Positions 17,255 through 26,036 of a stretch of DNA of 64,000 bases are shown piece after piece (position 1 is the stretch's first letter; every line of letters begins with the position of its first letter). Origin of the DNA: an uncultured Pseudodesulfovibrio sp. (GTDB lineage Bacteria > Desulfobacterota > Desulfovibrionia > Desulfovibrionales > Desulfovibrionaceae). The position numbers were made by a program, and so were the translations under genes. Below the pieces are notes generated by a model that saw only the letters and a list, made by a program, of their open reading frames with translations, was not told where the DNA came from and did no database searches. The DNA is taken from the NCBI RefSeq assembly GCF_963662885.1, contig NZ_OY760059.1:248001-312000 (forward strand), in the 5' to 3' direction.

Positions 17255-18499
17255 CTATTGCGGATCGCCCACGTCCACCACCTTGACCATGAACTCCTTG
17301 ACCCCTTCGGGCGGTGCGAAGAACACGGCCATGAACGGCGTGGATGCGCCGGGCCGGATAAATGTGTTGTTGGACAGAATGCCCACATCCGAGGCCAGTC
17401 CGTCGGTGATCTCCTTTTCGGTCTGCACCTGGAGCTGGAACTGGGAGAGCACGTTGCCGCACAGGAAGGACTGGGAGGTCAGGACATTGTTGGCCGCGTC
17501 GTACAGAATGACCTCGACCTTGATGCGCTCCTTGGGCTTGGAGAACTTGTTGACCGCCTTGCCTTCGACCACGAACAGGTTGCCCACCTTCTCGTTGGCC
17601 ACGTAGTACTGCTTGACGTTCTTGAGTTCAATCTTGCGCACGCGCTCGGCCGGGGACTCGCCCGGGGCCGCCGCTTCGCCGCCGCCCGTCTCTTCCATGA
17701 ACATCTGGCCCACAAAGGGAACGTTCTTGAGCATGTCGGCCACGTCAACGCCCATGTAGGTCCAGACCCTGAAGTAAATGGCCGCGCCGATACCCACCGC
17801 GAGCACCAGCAGGATGACCAGACAACCCAGGGACTTGCGACTGCCGGTTTCCGGCGCCTCGTCGAGTTCCAGGCTTCCGCCCAGCCCGCTCACGGGCTCG
17901 TCCTCGTCGGACTCCTCGTCATTGTCCCCGTTGAACAGGGCCTGGGAGTCGTCGGTCTCGGCTTCGTCATCCTCTTCAAAAAGATCGCCGTCGTCCTCGT
18001 CGCCCGCTTCCGCGAACAGGTCGTCGGATTCACCGCCGCCGTCCTCGTCGGCAAAGAGGTCGTCGGACTCCTCGTCATCGTCGCCCATGCCCGCGAACAG
18101 ATCGTCTTCTTCCTCTTCGGCCTTGGCCGGAGCGGCGTCTTCGGCCTCGGGCTCCTCGGCGTCGTCGAACAGGTCATCCGCGCCGGACATCTCCTCCACG
18201 ACCTCGTCGGCCGGATCGGACGCCGGGGGTTCGGGCTCGCCCTGTGCGGCCTCTTCGGCCATGGCCGCGGCCTCGGCGGCTCCGGCGGCTACATCGTCAA
18301 AGGTCTCGTCGAACTTTTCGCCCGCGCCGCTGGCGTCGTCCTCGAGCAGCGCCTCAAACTCCTCTTCGGGAGAGGCCTGAGGCGGATCGACCTTGAACAC
18401 GTGCGCGCACTTGGAGCACTTGACCTTGGCCCCGGTGGCAGGAACTTTCTCGTCGGGCAGGTTGTAGCTGGTCTCGCAATTCGGGCAGGTGACGATCAT
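17255..18499 (-). CDS. MJ0042-type zinc-ribbon protein with acidic region, TM helix and DUF3426-like C-terminus
   Basis: 414 residues. The N-terminus is a zinc ribbon (CPNC ... CSKC, MJ0042 type). Residues about 50-190 are an extremely acidic low-complexity stretch with repeated DDLFA and ESDDLFAE motifs. One membrane helix follows (LGCLVILLVLAVGIGAAIYF). The C-terminal part (about 285-410) resembles DUF3426, with VVEGKAVNKFSKPKERIKVEVILYD. Function unknown; the family is common in deltaproteobacteria. It is the last gene of a minus-strand series with hpt. Confidence 0.82.
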   Translation of the reverse strand: MIVTCPNCETSYNLPDEKVPATGAKVKCSKCAHVFKVDPPQASPEEEFEALLEDDASGAGEKFDETFDDVAAGAAEAAAMAEEAAQGEPEPPASDPADEVVEEMSGADDLFDDAEEPEAEDAAPAKAEEEEDDLFAGMGDDDEESDDLFADEDGGGESDDLFAEAGDEDDGDLFEEDDEAETDDSQALFNGDNDEESDEDEPVSGLGGSLELDEAPETGSRKSLGCLVILLVLAVGIGAAIYFRVWTYMGVDVADMLKNVPFVGQMFMEETGGGEAAAPGESPAERVRKIELKNVKQYYVANEKVGNLFVVEGKAVNKFSKPKERIKVEVILYDAANNVLTSQSFLCGNVLSQFQLQVQTEKEITDGLASDVGILSNNTFIRPGASTPFMAVFFAPPEGVKEFMVKVVDVGDPQ

Positions 18500-18532
18500 A
18501 GCAAGATCTCCAGAAAATCCGGTTAATTGGCT

Positions 18533-19063
18533 CTAAGACTCGTTGGACAGCTCGAAGATTCCGCCCAATTCCCTGTACCGCTCGTCATAGTCCAGGCCAT
18601 AGCCGACGATGAATCCGTCGCTCAGCTTGAAACCGGCGAAATCGACGGTAACGGCTTTTTCCCGTCGCTCATGCTTATCAATAAGCGCACAAATTTTCAA
18701 ACTCTTTGGATTTCTCCGCCTGAGCACGTGGAGCAGGAAGTCCATGGAGTGACCGGTATCGACGATATCCTCGATGACCAGTACGTCCTTGCCCTCAATG
18801 GAAATTTCCAGATCCTTGGAAAAGACGATGTCCTCGGACCGGGACGTGGCCGAACCGTAACTGGCCAGCCTGACGAAATCGATCTCGATCTCGCGGTCGA
18901 TTTTCCGGATGATGTCGGCGAAGAAGAGGAACGCGCCCTTGAGCACGCAGATGCAGACCAGGGGCGTTTTGCCCGTATAGGACGCGGTGATCTCGGCGCC
19001 GAGTTCCACGTTTCTCTTGGCGATCTGCTCCGCGGTGATGAACGGTGTGAGTTTATGTGCCAT
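18533..19063 (-). CDS. hpt: Hypoxanthine phosphoribosyltransferase
   Basis: Purine salvage: hypoxanthine or guanine plus PRPP to IMP or GMP. 176 residues, the family length. The PRPP-binding motif VLVIEDIVDTGHSM and the flexible-loop SYG (RLASYGSATSR) are present, and the C-terminal VGYGLDYDERYRELG is typical of Hpt. It lies 14 bases after the GNAT gene and 33 bases before the zinc-ribbon gene on the same strand. Confidence 0.95.
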   Translation of the reverse strand: MAHKLTPFITAEQIAKRNVELGAEITASYTGKTPLVCICVLKGAFLFFADIIRKIDREIEIDFVRLASYGSATSRSEDIVFSKDLEISIEGKDVLVIEDIVDTGHSMDFLLHVLRRRNPKSLKICALIDKHERREKAVTVDFAGFKLSDGFIVGYGLDYDERYRELGGIFELSNES

Positions 19064-19077
19064 TGCGCTGTAGGGGG

Positions 19078-19536
19078 TTACAAGTTGATGATCATGGCCA
19101 CTTCGTTACAGTGGTCCGGGAACCTGGGACAGTTGAGGCAGTCCAGGAATATCTTCTGGTTGAGGGTGTCCATCTCCTCCTGCACGAAACCGACCTTCTC
19201 GAAGAAGCCCGGCACCTCGGTCAGGGTATAGACCTTGTAGATGCCCAGGGTGACCGCCTCGGACAGGCAGGCCTCGACCAGCTTACGCCCGAGGTTCTTG
19301 CCCCGGTGGGTCGAGGTGACCACCAGGGAGCGTATCTCGGCCAGGTTGTCCCAGATGATGTTCAGGGCGCAACAGCCGATGATCTTGCCGTCGTCGTCCG
19401 TAACCACCAGAAAATCCCGCAGATGCGAGTACAACTGGCTGAACGACCGGGGAAGAACCAGGCCGTCATGCTGGTCGGTAAGCATGAGCAGCCCGTGGAT
19501 TGCCTTGACGTCTTCTATGCGTGCCTTGCGGATCAT
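19078..19536 (-). CDS. GNAT acetyltransferase resembling short N-acetylglutamate synthase
   Basis: 152 residues. The acetyl-CoA loop is THRGKNLGRKLVE; IRSLVVTSTHRGKNLG and VPGFFEKVGFVQ resemble the GNAT domain of ArgA, and this short form without a kinase domain is known as an N-acetylglutamate synthase in several bacteria. Unusually, it ends in a cysteine cluster (DCLNCPRFPDHCNE) that could bind metal. Neighbours (hpt, thioredoxin) do not confirm an arginine role, so the substrate is uncertain. Confidence 0.8.
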   Translation of the reverse strand: MIRKARIEDVKAIHGLLMLTDQHDGLVLPRSFSQLYSHLRDFLVVTDDDGKIIGCCALNIIWDNLAEIRSLVVTSTHRGKNLGRKLVEACLSEAVTLGIYKVYTLTEVPGFFEKVGFVQEEMDTLNQKIFLDCLNCPRFPDHCNEVAMIINL

Positions 19537-19542
19537 ATTTCT

Positions 19543-20070
19543 CTACTGATTCAATTTATCGACCATGGCGCCGAGCATGGAACCCGGGAAAACGCCGGCC
19601 TGTGAAAAGATCTGTTTGCCTGTCTTGTCAAAGATGACCAGGGTGGGAATGGCCTCTACCTTGAACTTGCGGGCCAGGTCCTGGTTGCCCCAGTACACGG
19701 GCACTTCCATGGGGTGTTTTGCCATGTAGCGCTCCAGCGCCCCTTTGCTTTCGTCCACGGACAGGGCAACGAGGTTGACCTGCTCGCCCTTGTTCTTCTG
19801 CAGGGTCTCCAGTTCGGGAATCTGCTGCTTGCAGGAGGGACACCATGTTGCCCAGAAGAAAAGCATGGTGGGCTTGCCTGCGTTCGCCTCGAGATATTGG
19901 TCAAGTTCGGCCTGGCCCATGTACGGGAAGGCTTCGCCGGTAGACTCCGCCGTGTGCGAGGAGGCCGTGGCCGCTCCGCCCGTCTTGGCGTCGTTTCCGG
20001 TTTCGCCCGAGCAGGCGGTCAGAGCCAGCAGCCCCAGGGACAGAACGATGATGAGCAACATTTTCTTCAT
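19543..20070 (-). CDS. TlpA/ResA-type thioredoxin lipoprotein
   Basis: 175 residues. Lipoprotein signal with lipobox LTAC at residue 20; a flexible Ser/Thr/Ala linker; then a thioredoxin fold with active site WCPSC, the cis-Pro segment EAIPTLVIF and a C-terminal helix. It should reduce or isomerise disulfides, or supply electrons, on the periplasmic side of a membrane. GAGGTG precedes the ATG. It is first in a closely spaced series with the GNAT, hpt and zinc-ribbon genes. Confidence 0.9.
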   Translation of the reverse strand: MKKMLLIIVLSLGLLALTACSGETGNDAKTGGAATASSHTAESTGEAFPYMGQAELDQYLEANAGKPTMLFFWATWCPSCKQQIPELETLQKNKGEQVNLVALSVDESKGALERYMAKHPMEVPVYWGNQDLARKFKVEAIPTLVIFDKTGKQIFSQAGVFPGSMLGAMVDKLNQ

Positions 20071-20448
20071 GAAGCACCTCGGGAGTGTTTTTTGCGACAC
20101 TCTACCAGACTTGATTGCCAAATAGAAGCAAGGCCCTCTCTCAAAACATTGACGGACCTTTAGGTCAAGAAACTTTCTTGGGGAGCGGCTTCCGATAGCG
20201 GCGCATCCGCACATTTTTTCCGGCCGCGTCAATCCTCACGTAGACGGCTACGCTGCGGTTGCCGCGGCCGGAAGAAAATGCACGGCTGACCCACTCTCGA
20301 AAGCCTTGTGCTAGCTCGGAGAGCCGCTGTCGGGTGCTGTGCACCCGAATCGCTCCAAGGGGGGAGGGGGGATGGGGGTTCGGGGGAAGGGGAGAGGGAA
20401 AGCCCTTTGCAAAGGGTTTCCCTCTCCCCTTCCCCCGCCCGACGGAGG
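20071..20448. other. Intergenic region holding a palindromic repeat
   Basis: 378 bases between the thioredoxin gene and the metH stop. No supported gene. It contains the palindrome at 20382-20436 and, to its left, the promoter region of the thioredoxin series. Confidence 0.55.
20382..20436. repeat. Near-perfect 26-bp inverted repeat, dispersed palindrome copy 2
   Basis: Arms 20382-20408 and 20411-20436 pair almost fully around a GC loop. The sequence CTCTCCCCTTCCCCCGAACC and the following CCCATCCCC are shared with copy 1 at 3453-3535, but in the opposite orientation. It lies just after the metH stop and may end or stabilise its message. Confidence 0.8.
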
Positions 20449-22860
20449 CTACTGCGTCAACCGCTGCGCCAGTTTGACGGCGGCGACGGCGTCGGTGGAC
20501 CAGCCATCCGCGCCGATGGCGTTGCAGAATTTTTCGGTGACCACGGCGCCGCCGATGATAACTTTTGCGCGAAGATTGCGTTCGGCCACCAGTTTGACCG
20601 TGTCTTCCATGCGCACCATGGTGGTGGTCATGAGGGCAGACAGGCCGATGATGGCCGCGTCATGTTCGGCGGCCGCGTCCACGATCCTGTCGGCAGGCAC
20701 GTCCTTGCCCAGATCCACGACCTCGAAGCCGTAGTTCTTGAGCATCAGGCAGACGATGTTCTTGCCGATGTCGTGGATGTCGCCCTCCACCGTGGCCATG
20801 ACGACCACAGGCTTGGACCCTGCCCCGCCATCCTCTTCGAGCAGCGGCTTGAGCCGCTGGAAGGCGGCCTGCATGGTCTCGGCCGACTGAAGCAGTTGCG
20901 GCAGGAAGTATTCCTTGGTCTCGTACTTGTCGCCGACCACGAGGATACCGGGAATGAGCAGGTCGTTGACGATGTTCATGGCGGACATGCCTCCGTCCAG
21001 CTCGGCCTCGACCAGCTTGACCACGTTGTCCTTGTCGCCCTTGACCACGGCGGCCTGGACCGGCGGCATGGATGCGGCCCCGGACGACTGGGTCTGGGCG
21101 GTCGCGGCCTGTACGCCTCCCCCGCCGACCCAGCCGGAGAACTTGTCGATGTAGCGCGCGGCCTGGGGATCACGGCCCAGCAGCACCTCGGCGGCATGCA
21201 GGGACTCCTGGATGCGCGCGGAGTTCGGATTGGAGATGAACGAACACAGGCCCGCGCCCATGGACAGGGCCAGGAACGTGGAGTTGAGCAGCTCTCGCGC
21301 CGGAAGGCCGAACGAGATGTTGGACAGGCCGATGGTCGTGGGCAGCCCCCATTCATCGCGGCAGTGGCGCATGACCTCCATGGAATGACGGGCCGCCTCG
21401 GGCTTGGACGAGACGGTCAGGGCCAGGGCGTCGACCATGATCAGACGGCGCGGGATGCCGAGCGCGTCGGCCTGGGCCAGAAGCCCCTTGATGACCTTGA
21501 TCCGCTCGGCAGCGGTCACGGGCAGCTTGTTGCCCACGATGGGCAGAAGGATGAACGGTGCGCCGAAAAGTTTGCACAGGGGACCGAGCTTTTCCATTTT
21601 GCCCGGTTCGCCGGAGATGGAGTTGACCAGCGGCGAGCCCGGATAGGCCCACAGCCCGGCCTCCACGGCCGCCGGGTCGTTGGAGTCGATGGACAGAGGC
21701 GTGGTCACACGGCCCAGCAGGGAGGTGATCAGGTCGGGCAACAGTTCGACCTCGTTGACCAGGGGCGCGCCCACGTTGACGTCGAGCACCGGAGCGCCCA
21801 GCTCCACCTGTTCGGCGGCGAAGCGGTGCGCCTCGGAAAAGACGGACTCCTGGAGTTCGGCGGTCAGCTGCTTCTTGCCCGTGGGGTTGATACGCTCGCC
21901 GATGATCACGCCGGGATGGTCGAAGCCGACCGGCACGGACACCGAGCGGGAGGTCAGAACCAGCTGGGCGTTGTCGGTCTTTTGCGGGCGCTTCCAGATC
22001 GCGTCGCCGACCTTGTTGCGCAGGGCGCGGATGTGGTCGGGCGTGGTCCCGCAGCAACCGCCGATGAACTTGGCGCCCAGGTCCGCGAACTGCGCGGCCT
22101 GCTCGGCAAAAGGCTCGGGCTGCAGGCGGAAGGCGGTGTTCCCTTCCGCGTCCAGCTCGGGCAGGCCCGCGTTGGCCTCGGCAAAGGTCGGGGTGGACAG
22201 GCGCGGGGCCCAGGCGCGCAGCGTGTCGCGCATCTGCTCGGGCCCGGCCGAACAGTTGGTGCCGATCAACTCGACACCCATGTTCTGCATGGTGTCCACA
22301 AAGGTCTGCGGCGAAGTGCCGGTCAGAGAAGCCTCCCCCTCGAAGGTCATGGAGATGGCCACGGGCAGATCGCAGACCATGCGTGCGGCGATGACCACGG
22401 CCTTGGCCTCGGCCAGATCGAAATGGGTCTCTCCCAGAATCAGGTCGGCTCCGCCTGCCACGCAGCCCTTGATCTGCTCCATGAAAATGTCCACCAGCTC
22501 GCGGAAGGTCATCTCGCCCAACGGTTTGACGAAGTGCCCGGTAGGTCCGATGGATGCGGCCACGAAGGCGTTGTCCCCGGCCACTTCGCGGGCGATGGCG
22601 GTCATGGCCCGGTTCAGCTCGAAGGGATCGGCGTTCAAACCGAGCTTGGGCCGGGAGCCGCCAAAGGTGTTCGTGGTCAGGATGTTCGCACCGGCCTCGA
22701 GATAATCCCGGTGCACGGCGCGGATGACGTCGGGCTCCTTGAGCCCCCACAGCTCGGGCGAAAGTCCGGCGGGCAACCCCCTGCTCTGCAGCAGGGTTCC
22801 GTAACCGCCATCGAAATAGTAGATCCTGTCGTCGTCGAGTATTGACCTGAAATCGGGCAC
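20449..22860 (-). CDS. metH: Cobalamin-dependent methionine synthase lacking the reactivation domain
   Basis: Transfers a methyl group from methyl-tetrahydrofolate via cobalamin to homocysteine. 803 residues: homocysteine methyltransferase barrel (about 1-300; zinc cysteines in GTNCSAG and GGCCGTTP), pterin-binding barrel (about 315-570; GERINPTGKK, DVNVGAP), a Gly/Ala/Gln linker, helical cap and B12 domain with DIHDIGKN. The E. coli-type C-terminal SAM-binding reactivation domain is absent. GTG start at 22860, with GGAGG six bases upstream. A palindromic operator candidate lies 83 bases upstream. Confidence 0.96.
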   Translation of the reverse strand: MPDFRSILDDDRIYYFDGGYGTLLQSRGLPAGLSPELWGLKEPDVIRAVHRDYLEAGANILTTNTFGGSRPKLGLNADPFELNRAMTAIAREVAGDNAFVAASIGPTGHFVKPLGEMTFRELVDIFMEQIKGCVAGGADLILGETHFDLAEAKAVVIAARMVCDLPVAISMTFEGEASLTGTSPQTFVDTMQNMGVELIGTNCSAGPEQMRDTLRAWAPRLSTPTFAEANAGLPELDAEGNTAFRLQPEPFAEQAAQFADLGAKFIGGCCGTTPDHIRALRNKVGDAIWKRPQKTDNAQLVLTSRSVSVPVGFDHPGVIIGERINPTGKKQLTAELQESVFSEAHRFAAEQVELGAPVLDVNVGAPLVNEVELLPDLITSLLGRVTTPLSIDSNDPAAVEAGLWAYPGSPLVNSISGEPGKMEKLGPLCKLFGAPFILLPIVGNKLPVTAAERIKVIKGLLAQADALGIPRRLIMVDALALTVSSKPEAARHSMEVMRHCRDEWGLPTTIGLSNISFGLPARELLNSTFLALSMGAGLCSFISNPNSARIQESLHAAEVLLGRDPQAARYIDKFSGWVGGGGVQAATAQTQSSGAASMPPVQAAVVKGDKDNVVKLVEAELDGGMSAMNIVNDLLIPGILVVGDKYETKEYFLPQLLQSAETMQAAFQRLKPLLEEDGGAGSKPVVVMATVEGDIHDIGKNIVCLMLKNYGFEVVDLGKDVPADRIVDAAAEHDAAIIGLSALMTTTMVRMEDTVKLVAERNLRAKVIIGGAVVTEKFCNAIGADGWSTDAVAAVKLAQRLTQ

Positions 22861-22942
22861 TGGTATCCTCCGTCTGATCGGGCGTGCGGCCGGGCCGGAC
22901 CCCGCCTTGGACGGGAGCTTTTCGCGCGGGCCGATGTATTCT

Positions 22943-22964
22943 TATATCAAGATATCTCGATATA
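22943..22964 (-). promoter_or_regulatory. 22-bp palindromic operator candidate upstream of metH
   Basis: TATATCAAGATATCTCGATA followed by TA: 20 of 22 positions are self-complementary. AT-rich in a GC-rich region. An ArsR-family regulator (SahR) controls methionine-cycle genes in Desulfovibrio through palindromes of this general type; assignment is inferred. Confidence 0.6.
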
Positions 22965-23157
22965 GCGGCGGCCCAACCGGAAATCAAGCTTTTTCTCAGC
23001 CATCCAGCGCGTTTTCGCCCCCTGTGCACGCAGGGTTTTGCACAAGTTGCCATTGCCTGAAAATCATTGATAAGGTCGGGCAAAATCTATAGTGTGAACT
23101 TCTTGCTCTTATATTTTGTATTGAACCGGGCGCCCTTGCGCCGCATCCAACGTAGCA

Positions 23158-24252
23158 ATGACATCTGAAAAAACGACTGCGGTGGTCGAACCGGAAATCG
23201 TCGAGGACGACTTCGAGGAAACCGACTTCAACGAGGACGACTTCGAGGAAGAGGACTTCGACGCAGACGGCTTCGACGAGGACGACCTCGACGACGACGC
23301 CACCGATATCTCCCCCAATGCCCCGGCCAAGGCCGATGGGCTCGAGAACAAGCTTCCGGCGCTGAACCTCGCACCGTCCTCCAAGGCGGTCCGGGTCCGC
23401 GATCCGCTGCAGCTGTATCTCAAGGAAATCGCCCGGTTCCCCATGCTGGAACCGGAAGAGGAATACGCCCTGGCCAAACGGGTCCAGGAGGACAACGACC
23501 AGGACGCCGCCTTCAAGCTGGTGTCCTCCCATCTGCGCCTGGTAGTCAAGATCGCCATGGACTTCCAGCGCCGCTGGATGCAGAACGGCCTGGACCTCAT
23601 CCAGGAGGGTAACGTCGGTCTGCTCAAGGCCGTGACCAAGTTCGACCCGGAAAAGGGAATCAAGTTCTCCTACTACGCGGCCTTCTGGATCAAGGCGTAC
23701 ATTCTGAAGTACATCATGGACAACTGGCGCATGGTCAAGATCGGGACCACCCAGACCCAGCGCAAGTTGTTCTACAACCTGAACAAAGAGCGCCAGCGCC
23801 TGCAGACCCTGGGGTTCGACCCCTCGACCGAAGCGCTGAGCGAGCGGCTCGGCGTGTCCGAGGCGGAGATCGACGAGATGGACCAGCGGCTGTCCAAGAA
23901 CGACATGTCGCTGAACACCCCGCTGGGCGAGGATTCCGACGCCACCAGGATGGACTTCCTGCCGTCGCTCTCCCCTGGGGTGGAAGAATCCATCGCCAAC
24001 GACCAGGTCGTCGATCTGCTCCTGGACAACATCAGGGAGATACGCTCCTCCCTGAACGAAAAGGAAGTGGCGATCCTCGACCGCAGGCTGCTCTCCGACG
24101 ACCCCGTGACCCTGCGGGAGATCGGCGAGGAGTTCGGCGTCACCAGGGAACGCGTCCGCCAGATCGAGGCCCGGCTGATGGCCAAGATCCGCGAACACCT
24201 GACGGACAAGGTCAAGGATTTCTCCAGAGACTGGGTGCTGGAACACGATTAA
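23158..24252 (+). CDS. rpoH: RNA polymerase sigma-32-type factor with acidic N-terminal extension
   Basis: 364 residues. After a very acidic extension (about residues 11-48, repeats such as EDDFEETDFNEDDFEEEDFD) come sigma region 1.2-2 (DPLQLYLKEIARFPMLEPEE; DLIQEGNVGLLKAV; FSYYAAFWIKAYILKYI), the RpoH-box-like QRKLFYNL, and region 4 with helix-turn-helix LREIGEEFGVTRERVRQIEA. It should direct heat-shock transcription. The only ATG after an upstream in-frame stop is used, but it lacks a good ribosome site. The gene precedes a TPR lipoprotein by 30 bases. Confidence 0.92.
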   Translation: MTSEKTTAVVEPEIVEDDFEETDFNEDDFEEEDFDADGFDEDDLDDDATDISPNAPAKADGLENKLPALNLAPSSKAVRVRDPLQLYLKEIARFPMLEPEEEYALAKRVQEDNDQDAAFKLVSSHLRLVVKIAMDFQRRWMQNGLDLIQEGNVGLLKAVTKFDPEKGIKFSYYAAFWIKAYILKYIMDNWRMVKIGTTQTQRKLFYNLNKERQRLQTLGFDPSTEALSERLGVSEAEIDEMDQRLSKNDMSLNTPLGEDSDATRMDFLPSLSPGVEESIANDQVVDLLLDNIREIRSSLNEKEVAILDRRLLSDDPVTLREIGEEFGVTRERVRQIEARLMAKIREHLTDKVKDFSRDWVLEHD

Positions 24253-24281
24253 TCGGCGGCGACGCCAATCGGGACGGACGG

Positions 24282-26036
24282 ATGAAACGATTCTCTAGGC
24301 CTGACTTACATACCGCACTGGCTGCCCTGGCGCTTTTCGCGCTCCTGGCCGTCGCAGGCTGCGCTGCCGGAACCCGCGCGACCACCCCCCTGCCCGCGCC
24401 GCCCATGTCCGACACGGCGGAGCTCGATTACGACTATCTGGTCTACCAGAGTCTGTTGCACCAGTTGCAGAAGCAGGCTCAGGAAGGGCCGAACTCCACC
24501 CTGACCTCCAAGGAGGTCAACGAGATCCACGCCCGTGCCGTGGAAGCCCTGGACCGCGTGCTGGCCCAGGCCCCCACACCCCAGCTGTACGTCGAGAAGG
24601 CGGGCATGTTCTGGAACCACCCCGAAGGCACCAGCCGATCCCGCGAGGCCCTCAAGGAAGGGCTGGAGAAATTCCCGGACAACCGGCTGCTCACCGTCTA
24701 CCTGGCCAACTCCTATGTGGCGGACAACCGGACGGACGACGCCATCGCCATCATGGACGGCTTCTTGCGGCGCCACCCCAAGGACATGGAGGCCCGCGAA
24801 CGGTTGGGCCAGATGCTCATGGACGCAGGACAGGACGCCAAGGCCTTGGACGTGCTCAAGCAGATCCCCGAAAAAGAGCGCACTGCCGACGCCCTGTATG
24901 CCATGGGCAGGGTCCAGGGGAACCTGGGCATGCGCAAGGCGGCCATCGCCAACCTCAAGAAGGCCGTGGCCATGGACCCGGAATTCACCGAGGCCATGGT
25001 CGAACTGGCCTACCAGTATGAGCTGGCCAAGGACTACGTTTCTGCCGAGCAGATCTACGGCTCCATTCTGGATCAGAGCGACTCCTTCCCCGAGGCCCGG
25101 CTGCGGCTGATCAACCTGAACCTCAAGCTGAACGATCCGTCCAAGGCGCTGGATCTGGCCCTGAGCGGGCCGCCCACCAAGTCCTTCATCCTGGACGCGG
25201 TGCTCATGTTCATCAACGACGGGTTCTTCGCACAGGGGTCCACGGTGCTGGACATGCTGACCACCGGCAACGCCGTACCCGCGGAATACTATTTCTATAA
25301 GGCGGTCATCGCCGACGAGGGCGAAAATGACCCGGCCAAGGCCCTGACCTACCTCGAACAGGTCAAGGACACCGACCGGCTCTATCCCCACGCCCTGCGC
25401 TTCAAGGCCCAACTGCTGGCCGCACAGGGCAAGGTGGACGAAGCCCTGGCCCTGGCCGAAAAGGGCAAGCAGCGCTATCCTAACGCCTCCATCTTCTACA
25501 TTCTGGAAGCCGGGCTCAAGAAGCACCAGGACGACGTGCAAGGGGCCGAAGACGCCCTCAAGCAGGGTCTGGGCCGCCTCAAGAACGATCCCGAGCTGAC
25601 CTATGAGCTGGCCATGATCTACGAGGTCACCAACCGCCGGGCCCTGGGCCTGGCCATGATGGAGACCATGCTCCGCGCCCACCCCGACCATGCCAACGCG
25701 CTGAACTACGTGGGCTACACCCTGGCCGAGGAAGGACGCGAACTGGACCGTGCCCTGGTCCTGGTGACCAAGGCCTCCAAGCTCGACCCGGAGAACGGCT
25801 ACATCATCGACTCCGTGGCCTGGGTCCACTTCAAGAGGAATGAGCTGCAGAAGGCGTGGAACTACATCGGCTACGCCGTGGACGTGGTCGACAAGGACCC
25901 GACCATCTGGGAACATTACGGTGACATCGCCGCGGCCATGGGCAAGACCAAGGAAGCGCGCAAGGGTTACAACTACGCGCTCAAGTACCACTCGCCCGAA
26001 GCCAAGGCCGTCAGGGAGAAGCTGAAGAAATTATGA
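24282..26036 (+). CDS. TPR-repeat outer-membrane-type lipoprotein
   Basis: 584 residues. Lipoprotein signal with lipobox VAGC near residue 27, then about 13 helical repeats of the tetratricopeptide type over the rest of the protein (for example ALDVLKQIPEKERTADALYAMG and NALNYVGYTLAEEGRELDRAL). It is a probable scaffold on the periplasmic face of the envelope. Its stop overlaps the next start by 4 bases (ATGA), so it is translated together with a second lipoprotein. Partner unknown. Confidence 0.88.
   Translation: MKRFSRPDLHTALAALALFALLAVAGCAAGTRATTPLPAPPMSDTAELDYDYLVYQSLLHQLQKQAQEGPNSTLTSKEVNEIHARAVEALDRVLAQAPTPQLYVEKAGMFWNHPEGTSRSREALKEGLEKFPDNRLLTVYLANSYVADNRTDDAIAIMDGFLRRHPKDMEARERLGQMLMDAGQDAKALDVLKQIPEKERTADALYAMGRVQGNLGMRKAAIANLKKAVAMDPEFTEAMVELAYQYELAKDYVSAEQIYGSILDQSDSFPEARLRLINLNLKLNDPSKALDLALSGPPTKSFILDAVLMFINDGFFAQGSTVLDMLTTGNAVPAEYYFYKAVIADEGENDPAKALTYLEQVKDTDRLYPHALRFKAQLLAAQGKVDEALALAEKGKQRYPNASIFYILEAGLKKHQDDVQGAEDALKQGLGRLKNDPELTYELAMIYEVTNRRALGLAMMETMLRAHPDHANALNYVGYTLAEEGRELDRALVLVTKASKLDPENGYIIDSVAWVHFKRNELQKAWNYIGYAVDVVDKDPTIWEHYGDIAAAMGKTKEARKGYNYALKYHSPEAKAVREKLKKL

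Noticed and set aside
20308..22845. 845-codon open frame antisense to metH
   Set aside because: Low-complexity Gly/Asp/His-rich translation without domains; metH is certain.
22861..23157. Possible cobalamin or SAM riboswitch upstream of metH
   Set aside because: None of the conserved core sequences of these riboswitches is visible; the region has a protein-operator-like palindrome instead.
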